A stretch of 64,000 nt of DNA from Yinghuangia sp051388915 (lineage in GTDB: Bacteria > Actinomycetota > Actinomycetes > Streptomycetales > Streptomycetaceae): the NCBI RefSeq assembly GCF_051388915.1, contig NZ_JBPKBH010000002.1:310001-374000 (forward strand), in the 5' to 3' direction. The notes beneath the pieces were generated by a model. The model was given only the letters and a program-made list of their open reading frames with translations. It was not told the DNA's origin and ran no database searches. Numbering within the stretch: the stretch's first letter is position 1; the number at the start of each line of letters is the position of its first letter. Made by a program: the position numbers and the translations under genes. Of the stretch, positions 50,727 to 58,949 are shown piece after piece.

Positions 50727-51443
50727 ATGAGGATCTTCTCCGCCCGGGGCGGACGGTCGTGGGGCCGTTCGGCGGGTGGCTCGGCGGCCGAATCGGCCCG
50801 GAACACGGATGTTCCCGCGGCGCGCTCCGCCGACGAAATCCCAGCGGCGGACCAGCAGTTCGCGAACGGAAGCAGTGCCGGGGAGTTCACCCGCGAGACC
50901 GCCGCGGCGCCCCCGCCGACCGATCGGCCCGCGCGCGGCGACGAGCTGGCCGAAACGTTGTACCGCCGCTACTCGGTGCCGCTGCTGTCGTTCTGCCTCA
51001 AGCACACCGGAGGCGACCGGCAGTGGGCCGAGGACGTCGTCCAGGAGACCCTGGTGCGTGCGTGGCGCAACGCCGACCGCATCGACCCGAGCGACGAAGC
51101 GCGGTCGCTGATGCCGTGGTTGGCGACGGTGGCGCGGCGTATCGTGATCGACGACCGGAGAGCCAGGAGCGCGCGCCCCCAGGAAGTGAACCCGGAGCCG
51201 TTGGAGTACGTACCAGCAGACGACCAGGTCGAACCACTGCTGCGTAGCATGGTTGTGGCCGATGCCTTGCAGTCGCTGTCCCAGGCGCACCGCGAGGTGT
51301 TGGTCGAGACGGTCCTGCGCGACCGCAGCGTGAACCAGGCGGCCGAGGCCCTCGGCATCCCGGTCGGCACGGTCAAGTCCCGCGTGTATTACGCGGTGCG
51401 GGCCCTCAAGCTCGCGCTCGAAGAGAGAGGGGTGAACGCATGA
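50727..51443 (+). CDS. ECF RNA polymerase sigma factor
   Basis: 238 residues. After a variable 70-residue N terminus, ETLYRRYSVPLLSFCLKHTGGDRQWAEDVVQETLVRAWRNADRI is region 2 (core binding and -10 recognition), and VVADALQSLSQAHREVLVETVLRDRSVNQAAEALGIPVGTVKSRVYYAVRALKLAL is region 4 (-35 HTH). ATG 50727. Its stop overlaps the anti-sigma ATG (ATGA). Regulon unknown; the promoter at 50626-50650 suggests self-activation. Confidence 0.93.
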   Translation: MRIFSARGGRSWGRSAGGSAAESARNTDVPAARSADEIPAADQQFANGSSAGEFTRETAAAPPPTDRPARGDELAETLYRRYSVPLLSFCLKHTGGDRQWAEDVVQETLVRAWRNADRIDPSDEARSLMPWLATVARRIVIDDRRARSARPQEVNPEPLEYVPADDQVEPLLRSMVVADALQSLSQAHREVLVETVLRDRSVNQAAEALGIPVGTVKSRVYYAVRALKLALEERGVNA

Positions 51444-52138
51444 GCACGCCGGTCGAGCACACCGATGTGGGCGCGTACGCCCTGGGGCTCCTTGAGGACG
51501 AAGACCGCCTCGCCTTTGAATCGCACCTGGCGACGTGCGGCCGGTGCCAGGCGGAGTTGGACGAACTCGGCCACATGCGTGGCCTGTTCGCGGATGTCGA
51601 GGCGGACGCGTTCACGCCCGCGCCGGAGGCGCCGGTCGTCGACCTCGGCGCCCGCCGTTCCGCACGGGAGCGGGCGCGCCGGTTCGGGATCGGCATCGCC
51701 GCGGCCGCGGCGGCCGCGGTCCTGCTGGTGGCGGGCGTCGGCATCGGCGGCGGATTCGAGTCCTCGCCGCAGGCGGGGCACATGAGTCCGGCGGGCGAGC
51801 TGCTGGTGGCCGGCGAGCGGCACCCGGCGAAGGGCTTCGCGCAGGGGCCGGACGGCGCACAGGGCTTCCTCGGCCTGGACTCCAAAGGCTGGGGCAGCCA
51901 CATCGGCCTCGAACTCACGGGTGTGCGCGGACCTTTGCGGTGCAACCTCGTCGCGGTCGGGAAGGACGGCACCTCGGAGGTCATGGGCACGTGGTCCGTC
52001 CCGGCGTCGGGCTACGGCGTGCCGGAGAACACGAAGCCACTGGTCTTCCACGGCGGAACGTCCATGGGCAAGGACGCCATCGACCACTTCGAGGTCCGGA
52101 CGGTCGAGGGCAGGACGCTGCTCACCATTCCGATGTGA
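51440..52138 (+). CDS. zinc-binding anti-sigma factor (ZAS), membrane-anchored
   Basis: 232 residues. HTDVGAYALGLLEDEDRLAFESHLATCGRC gives the HxxxCxxC zinc motif (His 29, Cys 33, Cys 36) of ZAS anti-sigma domains; a single membrane helix follows at about 82-103 (IGIAAAAAAAVLLVAGVGIGGGF), and the extracellular domain ends with a small beta-rich RskA-like region (GLELTGVRGPLRCNLVAVGKDGTSEVMGTWSVP). It holds the sigma factor inactive until an envelope signal arrives. ATG 51440 overlaps the sigma stop. Confidence 0.93.
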   Translation: MSTPVEHTDVGAYALGLLEDEDRLAFESHLATCGRCQAELDELGHMRGLFADVEADAFTPAPEAPVVDLGARRSARERARRFGIGIAAAAAAAVLLVAGVGIGGGFESSPQAGHMSPAGELLVAGERHPAKGFAQGPDGAQGFLGLDSKGWGSHIGLELTGVRGPLRCNLVAVGKDGTSEVMGTWSVPASGYGVPENTKPLVFHGGTSMGKDAIDHFEVRTVEGRTLLTIPM

Positions 52139-52281
52139 CCCGGGGGCGCTTGCGAGTCGGCGACCCGACGCGTTGGCGGGTCCTGCGCCTTGGCGGGTCG
52201 GTAGGTCGTGACCCGGTGGCCGGGTGCCCCGGTGAGCCGCAGACCCGGTGGCCTGGACGGCATCGGTGCATTCCTCGGATC

Positions 52282-52324
52282 CACGCGGACGGGCCCGCGC
52301 GCTTGCGCGGGGCCCTTCCGCGTG
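52282..52324. terminator. strong bidirectional terminator hairpin
   Basis: Outer arms CACGCGGA / TCCGCGTG (8 bp) enclose inner arms GGGCCCGCGC / GCGCGGGGCCC (one-base bulge) and a GCTT loop, between the anti-sigma gene (plus) and the MBL gene (minus). Very stable, with no U-tract. Confidence 0.8.
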
Positions 52325-52333
52325 CTCCTGCCC

Positions 52334-53269
52334 TCATGCTCGGCAGCTCAGTGGCTTTCCACCGTTGAACGCGACCATGTCGGCGAGCGCACCGAAGACG
52401 TCGACCTCGCCGGCGCCGAGTTCGGCATACGCCGAGTACAGGTTCCCGACCAGGCGTTCGCTGTCGGTGAGGGCCGCGTAGTCGCCAAGGTCCGTCTCCC
52501 GCGCGAGGGCCAGCGGGTCGAGACCCGCCTCGCGGCCCCGCAGCGCGGTGTCCAGGATGAAGGCGGCGTACCCTGCCGCCACATCGATCTGCTCGGGGCC
52601 GCACACCGGGCCGTGCCCGGGAACGAGCGTGTGCGCCCCGAGCTCCCGCAGGCGTTCGAGGGCTTGCAGGTAGCCGCCGGGCGAGCCCATGAGCAGGAAC
52701 GGCGTGCCGCCGTTGAAGATCAGGTCGCCGGTGAACATCACGCCCTGCTCAGGCAGCCAGACCACCGAGTCGTTCGAGGTGTGTGCGGAGACGCCGAAGT
52801 GGCGTACCTCCGCCCGTAATTCCCCGGCGTGCAGGGTGATGGACTCGGTGAAGGTGAGGAACGGCGCCGCCGCGCGCAGGTCGCCCCAGTCGACCCCGGG
52901 CCACACCAACTCGCGTTCGATGATGCCGTACTTGAGGATCTCCGCCCGGGTCTTCTCGTGCGCGACGATCGTCGCGGCGGGGAACAGGTAGTTGCCGTGC
53001 GTGTGGTCGCCGTGGTGATGCGTGTTGACGAGCGTGCGCACCGGCGCCCCGCCGGACACGCACGCCATCGTCTCCAGGTAGGCGCGGGTGCGGGTCTCGG
53101 TCGCGCAGGTGTCGACGGCGATCACGCCGCCGTCGCCGACGAGGAACCCGGTGTTGTTGATCCACCACGTGCCGTCGGGCTGTATGTACGCGAACACCCC
53201 GTCGGCGACCTCCTCCACGCGGGGCGGCTCGATCGTGCCGGTCCCGTGGATGTGCTGCGACATGCTCAT
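52334..53269 (-). CDS. metallo-beta-lactamase-fold hydrolase
   Basis: 311 residues. NTHHHGDHTHGNY is the HxHxDH metal motif, with further ligands in HTSNDS, FTGDLIFNG and VPGHGPV. The sequence resembles cytoplasmic MBL hydrolases linked to aromatic degradation or quorum lactones, but substrate is unknown. ATG 53269 chosen (GGGGGA upstream); ATG 53275 and 53263 are in frame. It lies 208 bp downstream of pobA on the same strand, so it may be a distal part of the pca transcript. Confidence 0.9.
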   Translation of the reverse strand: MSMSQHIHGTGTIEPPRVEEVADGVFAYIQPDGTWWINNTGFLVGDGGVIAVDTCATETRTRAYLETMACVSGGAPVRTLVNTHHHGDHTHGNYLFPAATIVAHEKTRAEILKYGIIERELVWPGVDWGDLRAAAPFLTFTESITLHAGELRAEVRHFGVSAHTSNDSVVWLPEQGVMFTGDLIFNGGTPFLLMGSPGGYLQALERLRELGAHTLVPGHGPVCGPEQIDVAAGYAAFILDTALRGREAGLDPLALARETDLGDYAALTDSERLVGNLYSAYAELGAGEVDVFGALADMVAFNGGKPLSCRA

Positions 53270-53477
53270 GCGCATTCCCCCTGGCCGTCGACGGTACGTG
53301 CTACTGGCATACACCGCCCGGCGGTTCCGGCGCCATCACCCGGCGCCGTGCCGCGCGGCGTGTCCCCCATGCGGTGGAGGACGGTGGAGGGCTTCGTCCC
53401 GGGTGACCTCCCGGCCGCCCTGGACCGGCCGGACGCCCTCCTCCGACTACTGCACCTCCACACCGAACACGGCCGCC

Positions 53478-54695
53478 TCAGTCCGTGTGCTCCGCCCGCT
53501 CGCCCACCGGCGCGGTGAGCGGGAGCCCGACGTAGTTCTCGGCGAGCTCGGCCGCGGCGTGCGGGGAACCGGCGATGCGGTCGAGCTGCGCGATCTGGAG
53601 GCGGGTCTCGAACGGGCTCTGGTCCGGGTCGGTGTGCAGGGTGGTGGTCATGAAGTACGAGAAGTGCTCGGCGCGCCACACCCTCCGCAGGCAGGTGTCC
53701 GAGTAGGCGTCCAGGAGCTCGGTGGAGCCGGTGTCGTGGAGTTCGGCGAACGCGGCGGCCAGCACGGTGACATCGGCCGCCGCGAGGTTGAGCCCCTTCG
53801 CGCCGGTGGGCGGCACGATGTGGGCGGCGTCCCCGGCCAGGAACAGCCTTCCGTGCCGCAGGGGTTCGGTGACAAAGCTGCGCATCGGGAGCACGGACTT
53901 GGCGGTGATCGGGCCGCGTTCGAGCCGCCACGGGCCGTCCACCGCGAACCGGGCGTCGAGTTCGTCCCAGATCCGTTCGTCCGACCACGCGGCGGCGTCG
54001 GTGCCGTTGGGGACCTGGAGGTACAGGCGGCTGACACTCGGCGACCGCATGCTGTGCAGGGCGAACCCGCGCGGCGAGTGAGCGTAGATCAGCTCCTCGC
54101 AGGAGGGTGCGACGTCGGCGAGGATGCCCAACCACGAATACGGGTACTCGCGCTGATACGTCGTCAGCCCGCCTTCAGGCACGGACTGCCGCACCACCCC
54201 GTGGAAGCCGTCGCAGCCGACCACATACTCGCAGGCCAGTACGCGGTCCCGACCGTCGCTGCGGTAGCGGACGCTGGGGCGTCCGGTGTCCGCGCCCTCG
54301 ACCGCGACGACCTCCGCACCGAACAACAGTGGTGGCCCCTCGGCGAGTTGCAGATCGATCAGGTCCTTGACGACCTCGGTCTGCGCGTACACGGTGACGC
54401 TCGCTCCGGCGGCGAGCGCGGGGAAGTCGATGCGGTGCGAACGGCGGTCGAAGCGCAGCTCGATGCCGTGGTGCACAAGGCCCTCGCGGTCCAGGCGCTC
54501 CCCCGCGCCCGCGGCGCGCAGGACGTCGACGGTGCCCTGTTCGAGGATCCCGGCACGCTGGCGCTGTTCGACGTACGCCCGCTCCCGGCTCTCCAGCACG
54601 ACGCAGTCCACGCCGCGCAGATGCAGCAGGCGCGCCAACAGCAGTCCGGCGGGTCCGCCGCCGACGACGGCGACGGTGGTGTGCTCGGGGATCAC
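53478..54695 (-). CDS. pobA: 4-hydroxybenzoate 3-monooxygenase
   Basis: 405 residues. TTVAVVGGGPAGLLLARLLHLRGVDCVVLESRER is the FAD GxGxxG motif, CDGFHGVVRQSVP the DG motif, and LFLAGDAAHIVPPTGAKGLNLAAADV the GD motif that closes the flavin site. The enzyme hydroxylates 4-hydroxybenzoate to protocatechuate with NAD(P)H and oxygen, supplying the pca pathway. GTG 54695 overlaps the pcaL stop (GTGA), so it is coupled to the operon. Placing pobA last in a pca operon is unusual. Confidence 0.95.
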   Translation of the reverse strand: MIPEHTTVAVVGGGPAGLLLARLLHLRGVDCVVLESRERAYVEQRQRAGILEQGTVDVLRAAGAGERLDREGLVHHGIELRFDRRSHRIDFPALAAGASVTVYAQTEVVKDLIDLQLAEGPPLLFGAEVVAVEGADTGRPSVRYRSDGRDRVLACEYVVGCDGFHGVVRQSVPEGGLTTYQREYPYSWLGILADVAPSCEELIYAHSPRGFALHSMRSPSVSRLYLQVPNGTDAAAWSDERIWDELDARFAVDGPWRLERGPITAKSVLPMRSFVTEPLRHGRLFLAGDAAHIVPPTGAKGLNLAAADVTVLAAAFAELHDTGSTELLDAYSDTCLRRVWRAEHFSYFMTTTLHTDPDQSPFETRLQIAQLDRIAGSPHAAAELAENYVGLPLTAPVGERAEHTD

Positions 54696-55927
54696 GGGGT
54701 GCCTTCCTGGGGGGTCGTGTGGGTGGCGCGCCGGGAGTGGCAGGGGCCCGCGTCGCCCTCCTCTGCCGCGTCCCGTTCCCGCACCGAGTCGATGTCGGCG
54801 AGCACGCGCGCGGCCACCGCGAAAGCCGCGTTCGCCGCGGGCACCCCGCAGTACACGGCTGTCTGCAACAGCACTTCGCGGATCTCGTCGCGGCTGAGCC
54901 CGTTGCGCAGCGCGGCGCGTACGTGCATGGCGAGTTCGTCGTGGTGGCCGTGGGCGACCAGTGCGGTCAGGGTGATGCAACTACGGGTGCGGCGGTCCAG
55001 TCCCGGCCGGGTCCAGATCTCGCCCCAGGCGTATCGGGTGATGAAGTCCTGGAAGGGCGCGGTGAATTCGGTCGTGGCGGCGATCGCCCGGTCGACGTGC
55101 GCGTCGCCGAGGACTTCGCGCCGGACGGCCGTCCCACGCACGGGTCGCGGGCCGCCGCTCACATGGTCGCCGAGTGCCGCGAGCACGCGGTCGGGCTGCT
55201 CGACGTTGGCGAGGTGCGAAGCATTGGCGATCTCCACGAGCGTGGACTCGCCTACCCCATCCGCCAGTTCACGGGCGTGTTGCGGCGGTGTGGCGGGATC
55301 CTCGCGGCCCCCGACCACGAGCGTGGGCGCGCTGACGCGCGGCAAGTCGGCGCGCAGGTCGTACTCGGCGATGGCCTCGCAACAGGCGGCGTACCCGCGG
55401 GGGTCGACGCCGCGCATGGCCTGCACGAGCCGACGGGCCTCGGCGGTGTCCGCGAAGGCGGCGGTGAACCAGCGCTCGGCGGCGCCGTCGGCGACCGGCC
55501 CCACGCCCTGCGCCCGCACGAGGGCCGCCCGTTCGTGCCAGGGCGCCGGCTCGCCGAAGCGCGCGGACGAGCAGACGAGCGCGAGCGACGCGACCCGGTC
55601 CGGGTGGTACGCCGCCAGCCACGCCCCCACGGCGCCGCCGAGCGAGATCCCGGCGTACGCGAAGCGGTCGATGCCCAGGGAGTCCGCCAAGGCGAGTACT
55701 CCGGCGGCGAGTCCGGCGACCGCGCACGGCGCCGCGGATCCGACGCCGGTGGGCTCGTACGGTGTTCCGCCGTGCCCCGGCAGGTCCCAGCGGACGACCT
55801 TGAAGTCCCGGGCGAGGGAGACTACTTGCGGATCCCACACGTGCAGGGTCGTGCCGAGCGACGGCCCGAGAACCAGCGGCGGCCCCCCGGAGCCGTCGAC
55901 ACGGTGATACGGCACCGGAGTGGTCAC
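54692..55927 (-). CDS. pcaL: 3-oxoadipate enol-lactonase / 4-carboxymuconolactone decarboxylase fusion
   Basis: 411 residues in two domains. Residues 1-255 are an alpha/beta hydrolase (nucleophile Ser in YAGISLGGAVGAWLA, His in ANASHLANVEQP) that opens enol-lactone (PcaD); residues about 255-385 are the carboxymuconolactone decarboxylase domain (EIWTRPGLDRRTRSCITLTALVAHGHHDELAMHVRAALRNGLSRDEIREVLLQTAVYCGVPAANAAF, PcaC). The tail is disordered. GTG 55927 overlaps the pcaB stop. Confidence 0.94.
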   Translation of the reverse strand: MTTPVPYHRVDGSGGPPLVLGPSLGTTLHVWDPQVVSLARDFKVVRWDLPGHGGTPYEPTGVGSAAPCAVAGLAAGVLALADSLGIDRFAYAGISLGGAVGAWLAAYHPDRVASLALVCSSARFGEPAPWHERAALVRAQGVGPVADGAAERWFTAAFADTAEARRLVQAMRGVDPRGYAACCEAIAEYDLRADLPRVSAPTLVVGGREDPATPPQHARELADGVGESTLVEIANASHLANVEQPDRVLAALGDHVSGGPRPVRGTAVRREVLGDAHVDRAIAATTEFTAPFQDFITRYAWGEIWTRPGLDRRTRSCITLTALVAHGHHDELAMHVRAALRNGLSRDEIREVLLQTAVYCGVPAANAAFAVAARVLADIDSVRERDAAEEGDAGPCHSRRATHTTPQEGTP

Positions 55928-57399
55928 GCGGTCGCACCTTCCTGGTCAATCTGCGCGGCACGGCGCCCCAGTGCGCGGTCCACGAGCGCTCCCGTGGCCC
56001 CGATGTACTGTGCGGGGTCGGCGAGTTCGGCACGACGGGCAGCGTCGTACCTGCCCTTGAGGGCGGGTTCCTCCTCGATCGCGCCGACCAGCGTCGCCGC
56101 TCCGGCCGTCACGCGGGCGGCCACCCGTTCGACCGCGGCCCGGGCCTCGCCGCGTCCGAGGAGAGGGGCGAAGGCCGCCACGAGCCGTTCGGTCGCCACG
56201 AGTCCGCCGGTCGTCGCCAGATTGGCCCGCATGCGTTCCGTGTCGACGCGCAGCCCGGCGACCAGGGTCCGGGCAGCCGAGGCCGCGCCGCCGGTGAGCC
56301 GCAGCGCGTCCCGCAGCGGAAGCCACTCGGCGTGCCAGGCCCCGGGCGGGCGTTCGTCGGCAGCCGCGAGGGAGGAAGCCAACACGCTTGCCAGTGCCGG
56401 AACCTGGCGTGCCGTCGCGGCGATCAGAGTGGCGCCGACCGGGTTGGCCTTGTGCGGCATGGCCGAGGAGCCGCCGCCCGTCCCTTCGGCCAGTTCGGCG
56501 ATCTCGGTGCGCGACAGGGTCAGGACGTCCTCGGCGATCTTGCCCAGCGCAGCCGCCGTGAAGGCCAGTGCGGCGCCGAGGTCGGCGACGGGCGTACGCA
56601 GGACGTGCCACGGCAGCGCCGGCTCGGCGAGCCCCAGCGCGCGAGCGTACGCGGCCACGACATGAAGTCCGAGGCCGCCGGACTCCTGGACCGCCCTCGG
56701 CCCGCCGGGATCTCCCGTGCGCACTCCCCCGGCCGCGTCGCCCGCGTCGCTCGGGTCGCCCGGGTCGCCCGGGTCGTTCGTGAACGCGGCCAAAGTGCCT
56801 GCCGCGCCGCCCAGTTGCGCAGGAAGGCGCACCGAGGCGATGCGGTCGCGTGCGTCCAGGACGAGCGCGCGCCAGCCCGCCGCCTTGAGGCCGAAGGTGG
56901 TCGGCACCGCATGCTGAGTGAGCGTGCGCGCGACCATGACCGTGTCCCGATGCCGTGCGGCAAGCCGGGCCAGGGCGTCAGCTGTTGCGTCCAGGTCGGC
57001 GAGCAACGGTGTGCGGGTACGCGCGGCGACCAGCATCCAGGCGGTGTCCATGATGTCCTGGCTGGTCGCGCCCTGGTGCACGAACTCGGCTGCTGCCGGG
57101 TCGACTTCCCGCACCCGTGCGGTGAGGTCGGCGACCAGCGGGATCACCGGATTGCCGCCGGACCGGGCGCGCAGCGCGAGCGAACGGGTGTCGAAGCCGC
57201 TGCCGTCGGCCACCGCCAGGTCGACGGCTTCGGCGGCGGACGCCGGTGCGCGCCCGGTCCGTGCGAGTGCCCGGACGAGCGCGGCTTCGGCGTCCAAAAG
57301 GGCGCGCAGGAAGGCCGCGTCGCCCGTCGCTGCCTCGGCGGCCGTGCCCGCCGCGACCGGGGCCGTCAGGCCCGCCTCACGGCAATCATGCGAAGTCAA
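55924..57399 (-). CDS. pcaB: 3-carboxy-cis,cis-muconate cycloisomerase
   Basis: 491 residues of the fumarase/aspartase superfamily. GSSAMPHKANPVGATLIAA is the signature loop; FVHQGATSQDIMDTAWML is an earlier active-site segment. Converts carboxymuconate to carboxymuconolactone. An insertion of about 34 residues around residue 210 (GDP-type repeats, NDPGDPGDPSDAGDAAGG) comes from a 9-bp microsatellite and is likely a surface loop. TTG 57399 is the start, with GAGGAG upstream; the first 14 bases overlap the end of pcaG. Confidence 0.93.
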   Translation of the reverse strand: MTSHDCREAGLTAPVAAGTAAEAATGDAAFLRALLDAEAALVRALARTGRAPASAAEAVDLAVADGSGFDTRSLALRARSGGNPVIPLVADLTARVREVDPAAAEFVHQGATSQDIMDTAWMLVAARTRTPLLADLDATADALARLAARHRDTVMVARTLTQHAVPTTFGLKAAGWRALVLDARDRIASVRLPAQLGGAAGTLAAFTNDPGDPGDPSDAGDAAGGVRTGDPGGPRAVQESGGLGLHVVAAYARALGLAEPALPWHVLRTPVADLGAALAFTAAALGKIAEDVLTLSRTEIAELAEGTGGGSSAMPHKANPVGATLIAATARQVPALASVLASSLAAADERPPGAWHAEWLPLRDALRLTGGAASAARTLVAGLRVDTERMRANLATTGGLVATERLVAAFAPLLGRGEARAAVERVAARVTAGAATLVGAIEEEPALKGRYDAARRAELADPAQYIGATGALVDRALGRRAAQIDQEGATA

Positions 57400-58096
57400 G
57401 GAAGACCGTCTCCTCGTGCCTGCCCCCGTCCGGGTCCTCGCCGCCCTGCAACCGGATGTCGAACCGGTGCAGGCCGCCGCGTTCGCGGACCGTCTCCAGC
57501 GTCGCGCGGCGAGCGGACGGCAGGGAGGCCAGCAAGTCGTCCTCGGCGTACCCGGGTTCGCCGGTCAGATACGCGCGGCTGAACAGGTGGTGCAGCAGTC
57601 CGCGGGCGAACAGGCACACCGACAGGTAGGGGACGCCCGCGGGCGCGATTGTGCGCAGCGCGTAGCGCCCGTCGGCGTCGGTGGCCACCCGGGCGAACCC
57701 GGTGAAAGCGACCCCGTCGCGTCCGGCGAAGCCGCCGGTGGTCTCGTCGCGGCGCATCGAGCCCGGCGCGCCGCGTCGCGAGCCGCCCGGCCCGGCCTGC
57801 CAGAACTCCAACAGCGCGTCCGGGACCGGGACGCCCGCGCCGTCCAGGACGCGGCCGTGGAGGGTGAGGGCGCCCGGGTGCCCGTTGGGCACGAGGTCGC
57901 CGCCGCCTGGGAACGGCAGGGCGTAGCCGAAGAACGGGCCGACCGTCTGCGCGGGCGTGGGAGCGAGGCGCGGCGTCGCCGGCACCCTGTCCGGCGCGTC
58001 CGTCGTGACCGTCGTCGGCGCCGTGGCCGGGGCGTGCGTCGTGACCGTCGCAACCGCCGCGCGGGTCATGACCGTCGTGGTCGTCGGATCCGTCAC
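57386..58096 (-). CDS. pcaG: protocatechuate 3,4-dioxygenase alpha subunit
   Basis: 236 residues. TPAQTVGPFFGYALPFPGGGDLVPNGHPGALTLHGRVLDGAGVPVPDALLEFWQA is the conserved intradiol dioxygenase beta-sandwich with the N-terminal arm, and RYALRTIAPAGVPYLSVCLFARGLLHHLFSRAYL follows. A Thr/Ala-rich N-terminal extension of about 40 residues (TTVMTRAAVATVTTHAPATAPTTVTT) is not usual for this subunit. It pairs with PcaH; iron ligands are mainly in the beta subunit. GTG 58096 overlaps the pcaH stop. Confidence 0.93.
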   Translation of the reverse strand: MTDPTTTTVMTRAAVATVTTHAPATAPTTVTTDAPDRVPATPRLAPTPAQTVGPFFGYALPFPGGGDLVPNGHPGALTLHGRVLDGAGVPVPDALLEFWQAGPGGSRRGAPGSMRRDETTGGFAGRDGVAFTGFARVATDADGRYALRTIAPAGVPYLSVCLFARGLLHHLFSRAYLTGEPGYAEDDLLASLPSARRATLETVRERGGLHRFDIRLQGGEDPDGGRHEETVFLDFA

Positions 58097-58938
58097 GGGG
58101 TGCCCTCCGCCCAGGTCGCCGCCGGGCCGCCGAGCACGATGTCCCAGCGGTAGCCGAGCGAGAACTCCGGTACGGACAAGCCGTGTTCGTAGGCAGCCAC
58201 CAGCCGTCCGCGGGCCGCGTCGTCGGTCACGGACTGGAGGATCGGGTCGTACGGGAACAGCGGATCCCCGGGGAAGTACATTTGCGTCACCACCCGTTGC
58301 GCGAACGCCGTGCCGAACACCGAGAAGTGGATGTGCGCGGGCCGCCACGCGTTGGCGTGGTTGCGCCACGGGTACGGGCCCGGCTTGACGGTCGTGAAGG
58401 CGTAGCGTCCTTGATCGTCCGTCAGGCAGCGTCCGGCGCCGGTGAAGTTGGGGTCGAGCGGTGCCGGGTGGCGGTCGCGCCGATGGGCGTACCGTCCGGC
58501 GGAGTTGGCCTGCCAGATCTCCACGAGCTGCTCGGCGACGGGTCGGCCCTCGCGGTCGAGGACACGCCCCTGGACGGTGATGCGTTCGCCGAGGGGTTCC
58601 CCGGAGTGATGGGCGGTCAGGTCCGCGTCGAGGGCGGTGACGTCCGCGACTCCGAAAACCGGCCCGTGGAGTTCCAGCGCGTCCGGGTCCTGAACCACCG
58701 TCAGTGGTTGCCGGGGGTGCCGCAACGCGCTGCTGCGGTACGGCAAGTAGTCGCGCGCAGGGTGGTCACGCGGTGTCCCGCCCGCGGCGATCCGCTCGGC
58801 GTACGCGTCACGCTCGGCGCACATTTCGCGGTCGATGTCCGCCTGCGTGACGACGGCGTCCGGCATCTCGACCGACCGATCAGCAGGTGCTACACCGGAG
58901 TTCGCGGGTGTCGCGGCGGCGTGTGCAGGTGCGGTCAT
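58093..58938 (-). CDS. pcaH: protocatechuate 3,4-dioxygenase beta subunit
   Basis: 281 residues. YPWRNHANAWRPAHIHFSVFG and VTQMYFPGD supply the Tyr and His (HxH) ligands of the non-heme iron; LVEIWQANSAGRYAHRRDRHPAPLDPNFTGAGRCLTDDQGRYAFTTVKPGPYPW is the intradiol signature. With PcaG, it opens the protocatechuate ring between carbons 3 and 4. ATG 58938 is 11 bp after pcaF. The first 45 residues are Ala-rich and variable. Confidence 0.95.
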   Translation of the reverse strand: MTAPAHAAATPANSGVAPADRSVEMPDAVVTQADIDREMCAERDAYAERIAAGGTPRDHPARDYLPYRSSALRHPRQPLTVVQDPDALELHGPVFGVADVTALDADLTAHHSGEPLGERITVQGRVLDREGRPVAEQLVEIWQANSAGRYAHRRDRHPAPLDPNFTGAGRCLTDDQGRYAFTTVKPGPYPWRNHANAWRPAHIHFSVFGTAFAQRVVTQMYFPGDPLFPYDPILQSVTDDAARGRLVAAYEHGLSVPEFSLGYRWDIVLGGPAATWAEGTP

Positions 58939-58949
58939 GCGTCCGGGTC

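Noticed and set aside
53369..53518. Possible 49-residue plus-strand peptide MRWRTVEGFVPGDL...
   Set aside because: Overlaps the end of pobA and has no ribosome binding site; protein-like character is weak.
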